A DNA stretch of 64,000 nucleotides from Pseudorhodoferax aquiterrae (GTDB lineage: Bacteria; Pseudomonadota; Gammaproteobacteria; Burkholderiales; Burkholderiaceae_C), in assembly GCF_014652235.1 (NCBI RefSeq), contig NZ_BMYK01000027.1, positions 1 through 64,000 on the forward strand, read 5' to 3'. Positions 25,669-34,875 of the stretch are shown one piece after another. A model generated the notes under the pieces. It did not search any database and had not been told where the DNA came from. It saw only the letters and a program-made list of their open reading frames with translations. Both the position numbers and the translations under genes were made by a program. How positions within the stretch are numbered: the first letter of the stretch is position 1; each line of letters begins with the position of its first letter.

Positions 25669-26175
25669 TCAGAGGGCCGTGCGCGTGCCGGCAGGGCCGC
25701 GCGACCTGGCGCGCCGGCGCCGGTGCAGCATCTGCAGCAGCATGACCACGGCGAAGGCGCAGAACACCACGCCGACCGTGGCCTGCAGCTGCGGGTCGTC
25801 CGGGCCGGTGAAGAGCGGCGCGCCCCGAGGCACGCGCGTGAAGGTTTCGGTCAGGCCCGGGACCATGTGGAAGAACAGCGTCAGTGTCCACAGCGCGGTC
25901 TGCGCGTAGGGCCACCAGCGCATGCGCAGCGGCAGCAGCGCCAGTCCGAGCACCAGCAGGGTCAGCACGCCCAGCATGTGGGCTTCGTTGAAACCGCCGC
26001 GCTGGAAGATGCCGAAACCCGTCAGGCAGGTCAGCACCGTGCTCCACAGGTAGACCTGGCCCAGGCGCTGGCGCGGGTCGATCGCACCGCGCTGCAGCAG
26101 GCTCTGGTAGCCGGCCCACAGCGCGACCAGGCTGATGGCGGTGTGCAGCAAGCCGAGGGGCGTGAGTCCGAACAT
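25669..26175 (-). CDS. Four-helix membrane protein next to catalase
   Basis: Predicted 168-residue inner-membrane protein with four hydrophobic helices (about residues 5-22, 35-52, 62-80 and 88-108, plus a late one near 135-155) and an Arg-rich cytoplasmic tail. I do not recognise the family. ATG 26175 has GGGAG seven bases upstream. It starts 13 bp after the catalase stop on the same strand, so it is probably cotranscribed with the catalase, which hints at a role in oxidative stress; no redox motif is visible. Confidence 0.7.
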   Translation of the reverse strand: MFGLTPLGLLHTAISLVALWAGYQSLLQRGAIDPRQRLGQVYLWSTVLTCLTGFGIFQRGGFNEAHMLGVLTLLVLGLALLPLRMRWWPYAQTALWTLTLFFHMVPGLTETFTRVPRGAPLFTGPDDPQLQATVGVVFCAFAVVMLLQMLHRRRRARSRGPAGTRTAL

Positions 26176-26188
26176 GGTCTTCTCCCGT

Positions 26189-27619
26189 TCAGCGCAGGCC
26201 CAGCGCCGCGGCCACGCGCGCGCCGTAGTCCGCGTCGGCGAGGGTGCAGTTGTGCACATGGCGCTGGCGGATGTGCAGCGGCGCGTCGCCCATGGCGCGC
26301 GCCGTGTTCGCCGCCAGGCGCGCGCGCTCGGCCGGCGCCATGAGCCGGTACAACGCGCCGGGCTGGGCGTAGTGGTCCTCGTCGTCGCGGTGCTCCCAGT
26401 GGCGCAGCGCGCCCTCCAGCGCCAGCGGCGGCTCGCCGGCCTGCGGGTTGTCGGCCCACTCTCCCGCGCTGTTGGGCACGTAGGCGATGGTGCCGCCGGC
26501 GTTGCCGTCCACGCGCATCGCGCCGTCGCGGTGGTAGCTGTGGAAGGGGCAGCGCGGCGCGTTGACCGGGATCTGGTGGTGGTTCACGCCGAGCCGGTAG
26601 CGCTGCGCGTCGCCGTAGGAGAACAGCCGCGCCTGCAGCATGCGGTCGGGCGAGAAGCCGATGCCGGGCACGATCTGCGCCGGCGAAAACGCGGCCTGCT
26701 CGACCTCGGCGAAGAAGTTGGCGGGGTTGCGGTTCAGCTCCAGCACGCCGACCTCGCGCAGCGGGAAGTCGCCGTGCGGCCAGACCTTGGTCAGGTCGAA
26801 GGGATTGACCGGGTGGCGTGCCGCCTCGCCCTCGGTCATGGTCTGCACGTACAGCGTCCAGCGCGGAAAGTCGCCGGCTTCGATGGCCTGGTACAGATCG
26901 CGTTGCGCGCTCTCGCGGTCGCTGCCGACCACGGCCTGCGCTTCCTCGTCCGTGAGGTTGGCGATGCCCTGCTGCGTCTTCCAGCTGAACTTGACCCAGT
27001 GCCGAACGCCGGCCGCGTTGACGAGGCTGAAGGTGTGGCTGCCGAAGCCGTGCATGTGGCGGTAGCTGCGCGGCAGGCCGCGGTCGCCCATCACGTAGGT
27101 GACCTGATGCAGCGCCTCGGGCAGCAGCGTCCAGAAGTCCCAGTTGCTCGCGGCGCTGCGCAGGCCTGTGCGCGGATCGCGCTTGACGGCGTGGTTGAGG
27201 TCCGGAAAGCGCAGCGGGTCGCGCAGGAAGAACACCGGCGTGTTGTTGCCCACCAGGTCCCAATTTCCCTCCTCGGTGTAGAACTTGATCGCGAAGCCGC
27301 GGATGTCGCGCTCGGCATCGGCCGCGCCGCGCTCGCCGGCCACGGTGGAGAAGCGCACGAACACCTCGCAGCGCTTGCCCACGGCCGCGAACAGCGCGGC
27401 GCGCGTGAAGGCCGTGATGTCCTGCGTGACCGTGAAGTGCCCGTGGGCGCCGGCGCCCTTGGCGTGCATGCGGCGCTCGGGGATCACCTCGCGGTCGAAA
27501 TGCGCGAGCTTTTCCAGCAGCCACACGTCCTGCAGCACGGCAGGACCGCGCCGGCCGGCGGTCTGGATGTTGAAGTTGTCGACCACCGGCGCGCCGGCGG
27601 CATGGGTCAGTCGGGTCAT
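26189..27619 (-). CDS. katA: Monofunctional haem catalase, clade 3
   Basis: Predicted 476-residue catalase that disproportionates hydrogen peroxide. The active-site His is in [14 protein letters not shown] near residue 55, the Asn in [19 protein letters not shown] near 128, and the haem-ligand Tyr in [14 protein letters not shown] near 338. Length is that of small-subunit clade 3 enzymes. ATG 27619. No signal peptide, so cytoplasmic. The 233 bp to the divergent BrkB-family gene would hold both promoters; no OxyR site was identified. Gene symbol by family, not by orthology test. Confidence 0.95.
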   Translation of the reverse strand: MTRLTHAAGAPVVDNFNIQTAGRRGPAVLQDVWLLEKLAHFDREVIPERRMHAKGAGAHGHFTVTQDITAFTRAALFAAVGKRCEVFVRFSTVAGERGAADAERDIRGFAIKFYTEEGNWDLVGNNTPVFFLRDPLRFPDLNHAVKRDPRTGLRSAASNWDFWTLLPEALHQVTYVMGDRGLPRSYRHMHGFGSHTFSLVNAAGVRHWVKFSWKTQQGIANLTDEEAQAVVGSDRESAQRDLYQAIEAGDFPRWTLYVQTMTEGEAARHPVNPFDLTKVWPHGDFPLREVGVLELNRNPANFFAEVEQAAFSPAQIVPGIGFSPDRMLQARLFSYGDAQRYRLGVNHHQIPVNAPRCPFHSYHRDGAMRVDGNAGGTIAYVPNSAGEWADNPQAGEPPLALEGALRHWEHRDDEDHYAQPGALYRLMAPAERARLAANTARAMGDAPLHIRQRHVHNCTLADADYGARVAAALGLR

Positions 27620-27852
27620 GGCGGTTTCCTCGGGAACGGTCGGGAAGCAGGGAACTCCCCTGGCCATGGAGCATGCGCGGCCGCCGGCGTGCCGCCATCC
27701 CTCCTGCAACAGCCGGCAGCATCCGACCAATGGGGCATGGCCGCCCCCACCCAGCGGCCGTGTCACCCACAGGGGCTGTCGCCCTTGTCCGGCAGCGGCG
27801 GCCCGGAGCGGCCCTTAGTCTGGCGCCTTCCAAGCACCGCCGGGACCACCGA

Positions 27853-28764
27853 ATGACCGCCATCTGGCGCCGCCTCAAGAACGCTGCGCTGGCCGCCCCA
27901 GGGCTGGGCGTGCTGCTGCGGGCCATCCGCAACTACGTGCTGCACCAGAGCGCCAACCAGGCCGGCAGCCTGGCCTTCTCCACGGTGCTGTCGATGTTCC
28001 CGCTGCTGTTGCTGCTGTCCGCCGCGGCCGGCTACGTGGGCCAGCCCGGCGACGCCGCCGCACTGGTCGGCCGCGTGATGGGCTACGCGCCCCAGCTCGT
28101 GCGCGAAGCGGTGCAGCCCGTCATCGACGAAGTGCTGGCGCAGCGCAACCAGGCGCTGCTGGCCATCGGCCTGGTGGTCACGCTGTGGACCGCGTCCTCG
28201 GGCATGCAGGCCGTGCGCACGGCGCTCAACCGCGCCTACGGCATCGAGCGCGGCACGGCGTTCTGGAAGGCCAGGCTCAAGGTCACGCTGTTCACCGTGG
28301 TCGTGGGCGGCGGCATCCTGCTCGCGTTCAGTTCGGTGATCGTGATGCCCTACCTGTGGCAGCTGCTGCAGCAGCAGATCGGCGCCGGCGAGGAGACGCC
28401 CTGGCTGCGCAACAGCGTGCGCTACGGCTCGGCTTTCGTGGTGCTGAGCGGGCTCTACGCCATCGCCTACGCCTGGCTGCCGGACACGCGCCAGCGCTTC
28501 GGCACCGTGCTGCCCGGCGCGGTGGTGGGCGCTGCGCTGTGGGCCGGCGCGGCCGCCCTGCTCTCGTACACGCTGCACAGCGCGGGCAAGCTGGCGCTGG
28601 TGTACGGCAGTTTCGCGGGTGTGGTGGCCACGCTGGTCTTCCTCTACGCCAGCGGGACCACGCTGATCTTCGGCGCGGAGGTCAATGGGGTGCTGCGGAC
28701 GCGGCGGTGCGCGGACGCCCGGCCGCAGCCGGTGGACGGCGCGGCCACGACGACGGCCGCCTGA
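27853..28764 (+). CDS. YihY/BrkB-family inner-membrane protein
   Basis: Predicted 303-residue polytopic protein of the UPF0761/YihY family, once misannotated as ribonuclease BN. The family opening NQAGSLAFSTVLSMFPLLLLL near residue 35 and TLWTASSGMQAVRTALNRAYG near 115 are clear, followed by helices near 145-170, 190-215, 230-250 and 265-285. Function is unknown, possibly transport. ATG 27853 was chosen because the domain starts shortly afterwards; the frame is open upstream. Confidence 0.9.
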   Translation: MTAIWRRLKNAALAAPGLGVLLRAIRNYVLHQSANQAGSLAFSTVLSMFPLLLLLSAAAGYVGQPGDAAALVGRVMGYAPQLVREAVQPVIDEVLAQRNQALLAIGLVVTLWTASSGMQAVRTALNRAYGIERGTAFWKARLKVTLFTVVVGGGILLAFSSVIVMPYLWQLLQQQIGAGEETPWLRNSVRYGSAFVVLSGLYAIAYAWLPDTRQRFGTVLPGAVVGAALWAGAAALLSYTLHSAGKLALVYGSFAGVVATLVFLYASGTTLIFGAEVNGVLRTRRCADARPQPVDGAATTTAA

Positions 28765-28803
28765 CACTGCGGCGCGCGCAGGCCAGCACGACGGAAGATC
28801 CTC

Positions 28804-29388
28804 TCAAGGCCTTGCCGCCAACCCCCGCGCCATCGCGATGCTGACCACCTGCGTGCGGCTGTTGGCCTGCAGCTTGGACATGATGCCCTTCACATGCGCC
28901 TTGACCGTGCCGACCGCGATCTCCAGCTGGCGCGCGATGGTCTTGTTGCAGCAGCCCTGCACCAGCAGGCGCAGCACGTCGGACTCGCGGCCCGTGAGGT
29001 GCTCGCGCGTCATGCTGTCGGCCATGCGCTGGGCCGCGGCCAGACTCAGGTAGCGCTGGCCCTGGGCCAGTGCACGGATGCCCTCGAGCAGGTCGTCGAC
29101 GCGGCTGCCGGCCAGCAGGTAGCCGTGCACGCCACGCTCCAGCGCGGTGCGCACTTCCTGCTCGCGGTCCTGCACGGCCAGCACCAGGATGCGGGCCGGC
29201 GTGCCCGCGCTCCGCTGGCCGGCCAGCGCCAGTCCGCCCGCGTAGTCGGTCAGCACCACGTCGGCCGCCCCCGAGGACACGATTTCGATGCCGGGCTGCT
29301 GGCCCAGGGCGGCCACCAGGCCCAGGGCCAGCAGCGGATCGGGGTGGGCGACGAGAACCTGGATGCGGGATGCGGGCAGCTTGGTCAT
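28804..29388 (-). CDS. LuxR/NarL-type regulator with degenerate receiver
   Basis: Predicted 194-residue regulator. The receiver-like domain (residues 1-115) keeps the Asp in ADVVLTDYAGG but has AHPDP in place of the usual acidic pair and GYLLAGS where a conserved Lys is expected (GYLLK), so normal phosphorylation control is doubtful. The C-terminal LuxR helix-turn-helix is intact: LTGRESDVLRLLVQGCCNKTIARQLEIAVGTVKAHVKGIMSKL. ATG 29388. It is divergent from another LuxR-type regulator with 273 bp between, a region holding tandem decamers (29465-29494) and a long dyad (29569-29594). Confidence 0.87.
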   Translation of the reverse strand: MTKLPASRIQVLVAHPDPLLALGLVAALGQQPGIEIVSSGAADVVLTDYAGGLALAGQRSAGTPARILVLAVQDREQEVRTALERGVHGYLLAGSRVDDLLEGIRALAQGQRYLSLAAAQRMADSMTREHLTGRESDVLRLLVQGCCNKTIARQLEIAVGTVKAHVKGIMSKLQANSRTQVVSIAMARGLAARP

Positions 29389-29464
29389 GGTGTGGACTCC
29401 TGTGTGGGAACGGGCGACGCCGCGGCGCCGATGGAGGCGATCTTGGCCACCCGCTTCGCCCAAC

Positions 29465-29494
29465 GCCAGTTAAGGCTTGGCAAGCCTTGCTAAG
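29465..29494 (-). promoter_or_regulatory. Three tandem decamers upstream of LuxR-type gene
   Basis: Minus-strand CTTAGCAAGG (29494-29485), CTTGCCAAGC (29484-29475) and CTTAACTGGC (29474-29465) follow one another with a 10-bp period; a partial fourth (GGGGGCAAGC) precedes them at 29504-29495. They match the OYE-like gene's decamers (CTTAACAAGC, CTTAACTTGC), including the last unit CTTAACT-GC. Position 77-106 bp before the start codon suits an activator site. Confidence 0.5.
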
Positions 29495-29568
29495 GCTTGC
29501 CCCCGATGGGTACGCGCAAAGCGCGGTGCACGGCACGATCTTCGTCCGCGGACGGCATCCGCGGTGAC

Positions 29569-29594
29569 CGCCAGATGTCATCTGACATCTGGCG
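29569..29594. promoter_or_regulatory. 26-bp perfect dyad, copy 1 of shared element
   Basis: Twelve-base perfect arms (CGCCAGATGTCA and its complement) around TC. It contains CCAGATGTCATCTGACA (29571-29587), repeated at 33198-33214. The centre is about 61 bp upstream of the transcription start expected from TAGACT (29631-29636), a standard activator position for the gene at 29662. Confidence 0.6.
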
Positions 29595-29630
29595 ATGCAC
29601 TGCGTTCGTGGCGCAGCGCAGCACGCTGCC

Positions 29631-29636
29631 TAGACT
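29631..29636 (+). promoter_or_regulatory. -10 box of the LuxR-type gene at 29662
   Basis: TAGACT followed by CTGCGGCA, like the -10 region of the OmpR-type gene (TACACT, 33301-33306, followed by GCCGCG). It leaves a leader of about 20 nt. No good -35 hexamer is visible, consistent with an activator-dependent promoter. Confidence 0.45.
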
Positions 29637-29661
29637 GCGGCACAACACCCGCGAGGACCTT

Positions 29662-30312
29662 ATGCCCGACGACCTTCCGGACCTGCCCGAACCCGCGCCG
29701 TTCTCGGTGCTGCTGGCGGACGCCCAGCCTCTGATGCGCCTGGGCGTGGCCGCGCTGGTCGATGCGCAGGCCGACATGCACGTGGTGGCCCAGGCCGCGA
29801 GTCTGGACGCGCTGCAGGCACTGCTCGCGCGCCACCGGCCCGACCTGGTCTGCCTGGACATCGCGTTGCTGGACCCGCAGCCGGCCGAGCGCCTGGCCGC
29901 GCTGCGCCACGGCCAGCATGCCTGCCGCGTGGTGGTGCTGACCCAGCGGGCCGGCGAGGAAGACATCTACCGTGCCGTCTGCGCCGGCGCCGACGCCTAC
30001 CTGTTCAAGGACAGCCCGGCCGAAGAACTGCTGCAGGGCCTGCGCACCGTGCACGCCGGGGGCCGCTACATGCCGCCGGCCGTGGCGGCGCGGCTGGCCG
30101 CGCGCCTGCACGGCGGCGTGCTGAGCCAGCGCGAGATGCAGGTGCTGGAACAGGTGGCGGCCGGCCACAGCAACAAGCGCATCGGCCTGGCCTTCGGCAT
30201 CAGCGACGGCACGGTCAAATCGCACACCAAGCGCATCTTCCACAAGCTGGGCGCCACCAGCCGCACCGGCGCGGTGGCGATCGCGGTGCAGCGCGGGCTG
30301 ATCGCGCTGTAG
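29662..30312 (+). CDS. LuxR/NarL-family response regulator
   Basis: Predicted 216-residue regulator. The receiver (residues 12-130) has the phospho-Asp in DLVCLDIALL near 66 and the Lys in AYLFKDSPAEEL near 113, so it should be phosphorylatable. The LuxR helix-turn-helix is LSQREMQVLEQVAAGHSNKRIGLAFGISDGTVKSHTKRIFHKLGA. ATG 29662 has GAGG six bases upstream. The soluble hybrid kinase gene follows 77 bp later and is the obvious partner. Confidence 0.92.
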   Translation: MPDDLPDLPEPAPFSVLLADAQPLMRLGVAALVDAQADMHVVAQAASLDALQALLARHRPDLVCLDIALLDPQPAERLAALRHGQHACRVVVLTQRAGEEDIYRAVCAGADAYLFKDSPAEELLQGLRTVHAGGRYMPPAVAARLAARLHGGVLSQREMQVLEQVAAGHSNKRIGLAFGISDGTVKSHTKRIFHKLGATSRTGAVAIAVQRGLIAL

Positions 30313-30389
30313 GAACGTGGGCCTATGATGCGCCGGCCCCACGCTGACACGCCGCGGGGCTTTTCCTCCATCGATCGGACAGGCGCACC

Positions 30390-32741
30390 GTGCAGCAACC
30401 CGACCCGGCCCGCGACGCTTCCCTGCTGCAGCAGCAGGTCGCGCGCGCGCTGGCCGATGCGGAGCGCGCCCACCGCGCGCAGCGTCACCTGGAAGCCGCA
30501 CAGCGCTATGCGCAGGCGGCGCAGCAGGCCCAGGCACAGGGCTGGCTGCCCGACGAGGCGCTCGCGCACGAGGGTGCGGCCCAATGCCTGGCCGCGCTGG
30601 GTCTGGCCGCGGCCAGCGAGGCACACTGGCGCCGGGCCCATGCGGCCCACGCACGGTGCGGTGCCGACGCCCGGCGGCGCGAACTCGAGCAGGCCCACGC
30701 CTTCCTGCGCGCCCACGAGACGCAGGACGCCCGCCTGATCGACGAGCTGCGGCGCGAGATCCGCGAGCGCCAGGAGGCCGAGCGCCAGAGCGCACGCGTG
30801 CAAGCCGCGTTGGCCGAGAGCGAGCAGCGCTTTCGGCGCATGGCCGACGCCACCCCCGACGTGATCTGGATCACCGAGCTGGTGCCCGAGCGCGTGGTCT
30901 ACGTGAGCCCGAGCTTCGAGCGGGTCTGGGGCCGCAAGGCCGAGGACCTGTACCGCGACCCGCGGCTGTGGACGGCCAGCATCTACGCGGAAGACCGCGC
31001 GACCGTGGAGCATGCCTTCGGCGCCTGGATCGAGGGCGGGGCCGACGTGCCCTGGACCGCCGAGTTCCGCGTGGTCCAGCCCGGCGGCGCCGTGCGCTGG
31101 ATCCACGAGCGCGGCGTGATGATTTCCGACGACTGGATCGGCCGCGTGACCGGCATCTCCACCGACATCACCGAGCGCAAGGAAGCCGAGGCCGCACTGC
31201 GCATCTCCGAGAGCCGCTTCGCGCTGGCGGCGGCGGGCTCGAACGACGGCATCTTCGATTGGGACATCCCGAACGACCGCATGTACCTGTCCGAGCGCGC
31301 CCAGCGCCTGTACGGCCTGGAGCCCGGCCCCGAGGTGCGCCGGCGCGAGGACTGGGTCCGGATGCTGCGCCAGCACCCCGACGACGCGGCACGGCGCACG
31401 GCCACGCTGTGGGGTTACCTGGAAGGCCGGCTGCCGGCCTACGACGGCGAGTACCGCATCCTGTATCCCGATGGCCTGTACCGCTGGGTGCGGATCCAGG
31501 GCCTGTGCGTGCGCGATACCAGCGGCCGGCCCCTGCGCATGGCCGGCTCCATCAGCGACATCGATCCCCACAAGCGCGCCGAAGCCGCGCTGCGCCAGAC
31601 CCAGCGGCTCGAGGCCGTGGGCACGCTGGCCGGCGGCATCGCGCACGACTTCAACAACATCCTGGGCGCCGTGCTGGGCTTCGGTGAAATGGCCCAGCGC
31701 AGCACGCGCGCCGGCAGCCGCGCGCGCCGCGACATCGACTTCATCATGACGGCGGCCGAGCGCGGCCGCGCGCTGGTCGAGCGCATCCTGGCCTTCAGCC
31801 GCAGCGGGCTGATCGCGCGCGTGCCGGTGCACATCGCGCATGTGACGCAGGAGACGCTGCAGCTGATGTCGGCCGCCATTCCGGCCGAGGTGCAGTTCAC
31901 GCAGCACCTGGCCACGGGCCGCGCCGCCAGCCTGGGCGATGCCACGCAATGGCACCAGGTGGTGATGAACCTCGTGACCAATGCGCTGCAGTCCATGCCC
32001 GAGGGCGGCGCGCTGCATGTGGGGCTCACGCTGCAGGGGCTGGACCGCCCGCGCGTGGCCACCACGGGACAGCTGGGCCCCGGCGAGTACCTGGTGCTGG
32101 AGGTGGCCGACACGGGCGCCGGCATCGCGCCCGAACACCTGGCGCGCATCTTCGACCCCTTCTTCACCACGCGCGAGGCCGGCTCGGGCACGGGCCTGGG
32201 CTTGTCGCTCGTGCATGGCATCGTCTCCGAGTTCGGCGGCGCGGTCGACGTGCGCAGCGAGCCCGGCGCCGGCAGTCGCTTTTGCGTGTGGCTGCCGCGC
32301 ACGGGCGACGCGGACGTGCCGGCAGACAGCACCCCGGCACGGCTGCCACGCGGCCGGCACGAGCAGATCCTCGTGGTGGACGACGAGGACGCACTGCTGC
32401 ACCTGGCCACGCAGCGCCTGGCCGAGCTGGGCTACGTGCCCGTGGGTTTCCGCTCGGGCACGGAAGCGCTGGCAGCGTTCGCGGCGCACCCCGAGCGCTT
32501 CGACGCCGTGCTGACCGACGAACGCATGCCCGGCCTGTCGGGCACCGAGCTCGTGCGCGAAGTGCATGCGCTGCGCCCCGGCATGCCGATCCTGCTGCTC
32601 ACCGGCTACACCGACGCGGAGCGGGTGCAGCGCGCGCGCGCCGCCGGCGCCAGCGCCGTGCTGCGCAAACCGCTGGCCGAACAGGACCTGGCACGGGCGC
32701 TCGCGCGCGTGCTGGCGAACGCGGCGGGCCGGGCCGCCTAG
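30390..32741 (+). CDS. Soluble PAS-PAS hybrid histidine kinase
   Basis: Predicted 783-residue kinase without membrane segments. Residues 1-125 are Ala/Gln-rich helices, TPR-like then coiled coil (RELEQAHAFLRAHETQDARL). Two PAS domains with PAC motifs follow (about 135-260, ending GRVTGISTDITERKEAE, and 270-400). The HisKA box is GTLAGGIAHDFNNILG near 418, the N box MNLVTNALQSMPEGG, the G1 box DTGAGI and the G2 box GTGLGLSLVHG. A C-terminal receiver has ILVVDDED and LTDERMPG (phospho-Asp). The start is GTG 30390. It should sense a cytosolic cue and pass phosphate to the neighbouring regulators. Convergent with the receiver-only gene, three bases apart. Confidence 0.92.
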   Translation: MQQPDPARDASLLQQQVARALADAERAHRAQRHLEAAQRYAQAAQQAQAQGWLPDEALAHEGAAQCLAALGLAAASEAHWRRAHAAHARCGADARRRELEQAHAFLRAHETQDARLIDELRREIRERQEAERQSARVQAALAESEQRFRRMADATPDVIWITELVPERVVYVSPSFERVWGRKAEDLYRDPRLWTASIYAEDRATVEHAFGAWIEGGADVPWTAEFRVVQPGGAVRWIHERGVMISDDWIGRVTGISTDITERKEAEAALRISESRFALAAAGSNDGIFDWDIPNDRMYLSERAQRLYGLEPGPEVRRREDWVRMLRQHPDDAARRTATLWGYLEGRLPAYDGEYRILYPDGLYRWVRIQGLCVRDTSGRPLRMAGSISDIDPHKRAEAALRQTQRLEAVGTLAGGIAHDFNNILGAVLGFGEMAQRSTRAGSRARRDIDFIMTAAERGRALVERILAFSRSGLIARVPVHIAHVTQETLQLMSAAIPAEVQFTQHLATGRAASLGDATQWHQVVMNLVTNALQSMPEGGALHVGLTLQGLDRPRVATTGQLGPGEYLVLEVADTGAGIAPEHLARIFDPFFTTREAGSGTGLGLSLVHGIVSEFGGAVDVRSEPGAGSRFCVWLPRTGDADVPADSTPARLPRGRHEQILVVDDEDALLHLATQRLAELGYVPVGFRSGTEALAAFAAHPERFDAVLTDERMPGLSGTELVREVHALRPGMPILLLTGYTDAERVQRARAAGASAVLRKPLAEQDLARALARVLANAAGRAA

Positions 32742-32744
32742 AGC

Positions 32745-33155
32745 TCAGGGCAGCGCGGCGCGCACGGCCTGCAGCAGCTCATCGCGCGCCAGCGGCTTGG
32801 CCAGCGCCGCAGAGACGCCCTGCAGCCCCAGTGTCGCGCCGCTGCCGCGCCCGAAGCGCGCGGACAGCAGGATCAAGGGCCCGGCGTGCGCCGTGCGCAC
32901 GCTGCGCACCAGCATGGCCACGCTGCGCGGCCCCGCCACGTCGGCGAGCACGAGGTCGAAGGATTGGCCCGCCAGGCCGGCCGCCTTGGCCTCGGTGGCG
33001 CGGTAGCCCGCGTCGTCCAGCCAGCGCAGAAGGAGCTGGCGCATGAGGTCGTCCGATTCGACGACGGCAATCCTGAACGGTGGCGGCAATCGCAGTTCCT
33101 TGGCCCTTTCCGCCGGCCGGCGCGCTGCTGCCGACGCGCCGACCGCCGCCCCCAT
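32745..33155 (-). CDS. Single-domain (CheY-like) response regulator
   Basis: Predicted 136-residue receiver with no output domain. After a 28-residue basic leader come FRIAVVESDDLMRQLLLRWL (acidic pocket), FDLVLADVAGP (phospho-Asp), LILLSAR (switch Ser) and AALAKPLAR (conserved Lys). All receiver residues are present, so it may be a phosphate sink or act by protein contact. ATG 33155 is chosen because the shared 17-bp element at 33198-33214 then lies 43 bp upstream; the frame is open to 33293. Confidence 0.8.
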   Translation of the reverse strand: MGAAVGASAAARRPAERAKELRLPPPFRIAVVESDDLMRQLLLRWLDDAGYRATEAKAAGLAGQSFDLVLADVAGPRSVAMLVRSVRTAHAGPLILLSARFGRGSGATLGLQGVSAALAKPLARDELLQAVRAALP

Positions 33156-33197
33156 TACAGCGGCGCCCCGGATGCGCCCAATGTCCGCACCCGGCGC

Positions 33198-33214
33198 CCA
33201 GATGTCATCTGACA
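33198..33214. promoter_or_regulatory. Copy 2 of the shared CCAGATGTCATCTGACA element
   Basis: Identical over 17 bp to 29571-29587 and containing the palindrome TGTCA-TC-TGACA (33203-33214). It lies between the divergent receiver-only gene (43 bp away) and the OmpR-type gene (119 bp away), so one protein bound here could control both. The flanks differ from copy 1, which makes chance duplication of a larger segment unlikely. Confidence 0.6.
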
Positions 33215-33300
33215 CAAGACCGCCTGCCGCCAGCGGCTGACACGCAGCCGACATCCCGGCACGGCGCGGCCTGCGCGAGACGCCGCACGACACAAATGTC

Positions 33301-33306
33301 TACACT
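33301..33306 (+). promoter_or_regulatory. -10 box of the OmpR-type regulator gene
   Basis: TACACT about 28 bp before the start codon, in the context TC-TACACT-GCCGCG. A -35 box is not apparent. Confidence 0.45.
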
Positions 33307-33333
33307 GCCGCGTCCAGACCACCGCGTTGCTCC

Positions 33334-34089
<756 letters not shown>

Positions 34090-34193
34090 GAAGCTGAGCG
34101 GCCATTCCTTTTGGCGGGGGTGGCACCGGTGCGTCCACGGCATCCGCGCACGCGCAGCCCGACCCACACTGGCGGCATCGCCGAGGAGCCGCC

Positions 34194-34427
34194 ATGAACG
34201 CCGCGATCTGCGCTGACGGGCGCAAGCCCTTCCACTTCGCGCTGGACGCCCGCCTGGCACTGGCGCGGCGCGCCGAACGCAGGCTGGACCTGATCCGCGG
34301 CGCAGCGGCGCGTGCTGATCGTCTGCCCTTACTTGATCCCTGGCTGGATGCCGAATCCGGTCTGCACCCCTGGCTGCGGTTCAAGCGCTGGCCGCTGACG
34401 CCGATCCTGCCCGAGGCTCTGCTGTGA
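34194..34427 (+). CDS. Small hypothetical protein, 77 residues
   Basis: Begins with ATG behind GAGGAG five bases upstream, a strong ribosome site. The product is basic in the middle (ARRAERRLDLIRGAAARADR) and ends with a Trp/Leu/Pro-rich stretch (DPWLDAESGLHPWLRFKRWPL). No known domain, no signal peptide. It lies between the OmpR-type gene and the tmRNA terminator, which could also end its transcript. I cannot name a function. Confidence 0.5.
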   Translation: MNAAICADGRKPFHFALDARLALARRAERRLDLIRGAAARADRLPLLDPWLDAESGLHPWLRFKRWPLTPILPEALL

Positions 34428-34436
34428 GCAGACAAA

Positions 34437-34473
34437 GAAAAAGGCGTCCGCCGGATGCCGGTGGACGCCTTTC
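34437..34473 (-). terminator. Terminator downstream of ssrA
   Basis: Stem GGCGTCC / GGACGCC extended by A/T pairs (34438-34449 with 34463-34472) and an inner CCGG-CAT-CCGG hairpin. On the minus strand it ends in TTTTTCTTT, right after the tmRNA 3' end. On the plus strand the T-run is short, so it would be a weaker stop for the small ORF. Confidence 0.85.
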
Positions 34474-34480
34474 GGGTGGT

Positions 34481-34867
34481 TGGTGGAGCTGGGGGGATTT
34501 GAACCCCCGTCCGCAAGCCATCTTCGCGCAGATCTACATGTTTAGCGGTCTGTTTTAGGTCTCGCTTCCTGTGTCGCGCAGCCGCACGCTACACAGGACG
34601 CCAGTACCCTTGGATCTCGCCCCTTGCCAAGGTACCCGGCAGGGAGCCAGCCAACGTGAATAACCTTACAGCCGGGAGCTCAGGATTCGCATCCATCACC
34701 CCTTGCCCAGCCCGCTGGCATGCTGTTGTAAGGCTCACCGGTGTTTAAGCGGCGAGTGCGAAACGTTCGTCGTTTGCAGTTAGTTTGTTTGAATCTGTTT
34801 AACGAGCGCATTCAGCTCGACATGCACCACAGCGATTCCGAACCCACGTCGAAACCAATGCAGCCCC
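34481..34867 (-). ncRNA. ssrA: Transfer-messenger RNA
   Basis: A 387-nt tmRNA that rescues stalled ribosomes and tags their products. The minus strand begins GGGGCTGCATTGGTTTCGAC, whose GGGGCTG pairs with the 3' CAGCTCC-ACCA (34481-34491); the 3' part has the T-arm GGGTTCAAATCCCCCC-like sequence. The tag reading frame (34777-34745) encodes ANDERFALAA and a TAA stop, the tag typical of Burkholderiales. The 3' CCA is encoded. Confidence 0.97.
34745..34777 (-). other. tmRNA tag-peptide reading frame (ANDERFALAA)
   Basis: Ten codons from the resume codon GCA at 34777 to the TAA at 34747-34745. The last residues LAA are the usual ClpXP/ClpAP degradation signal. Confidence 0.95.
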
Positions 34868-34875
34868 AGAGACGG

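Noticed and set aside
34481-34520. A tRNA-like T-arm that could be read as a tRNA gene
   Set aside because: It is the 3' tRNA-like part of ssrA; the partner 5' strand lies near 34860 and the tag frame is in between.
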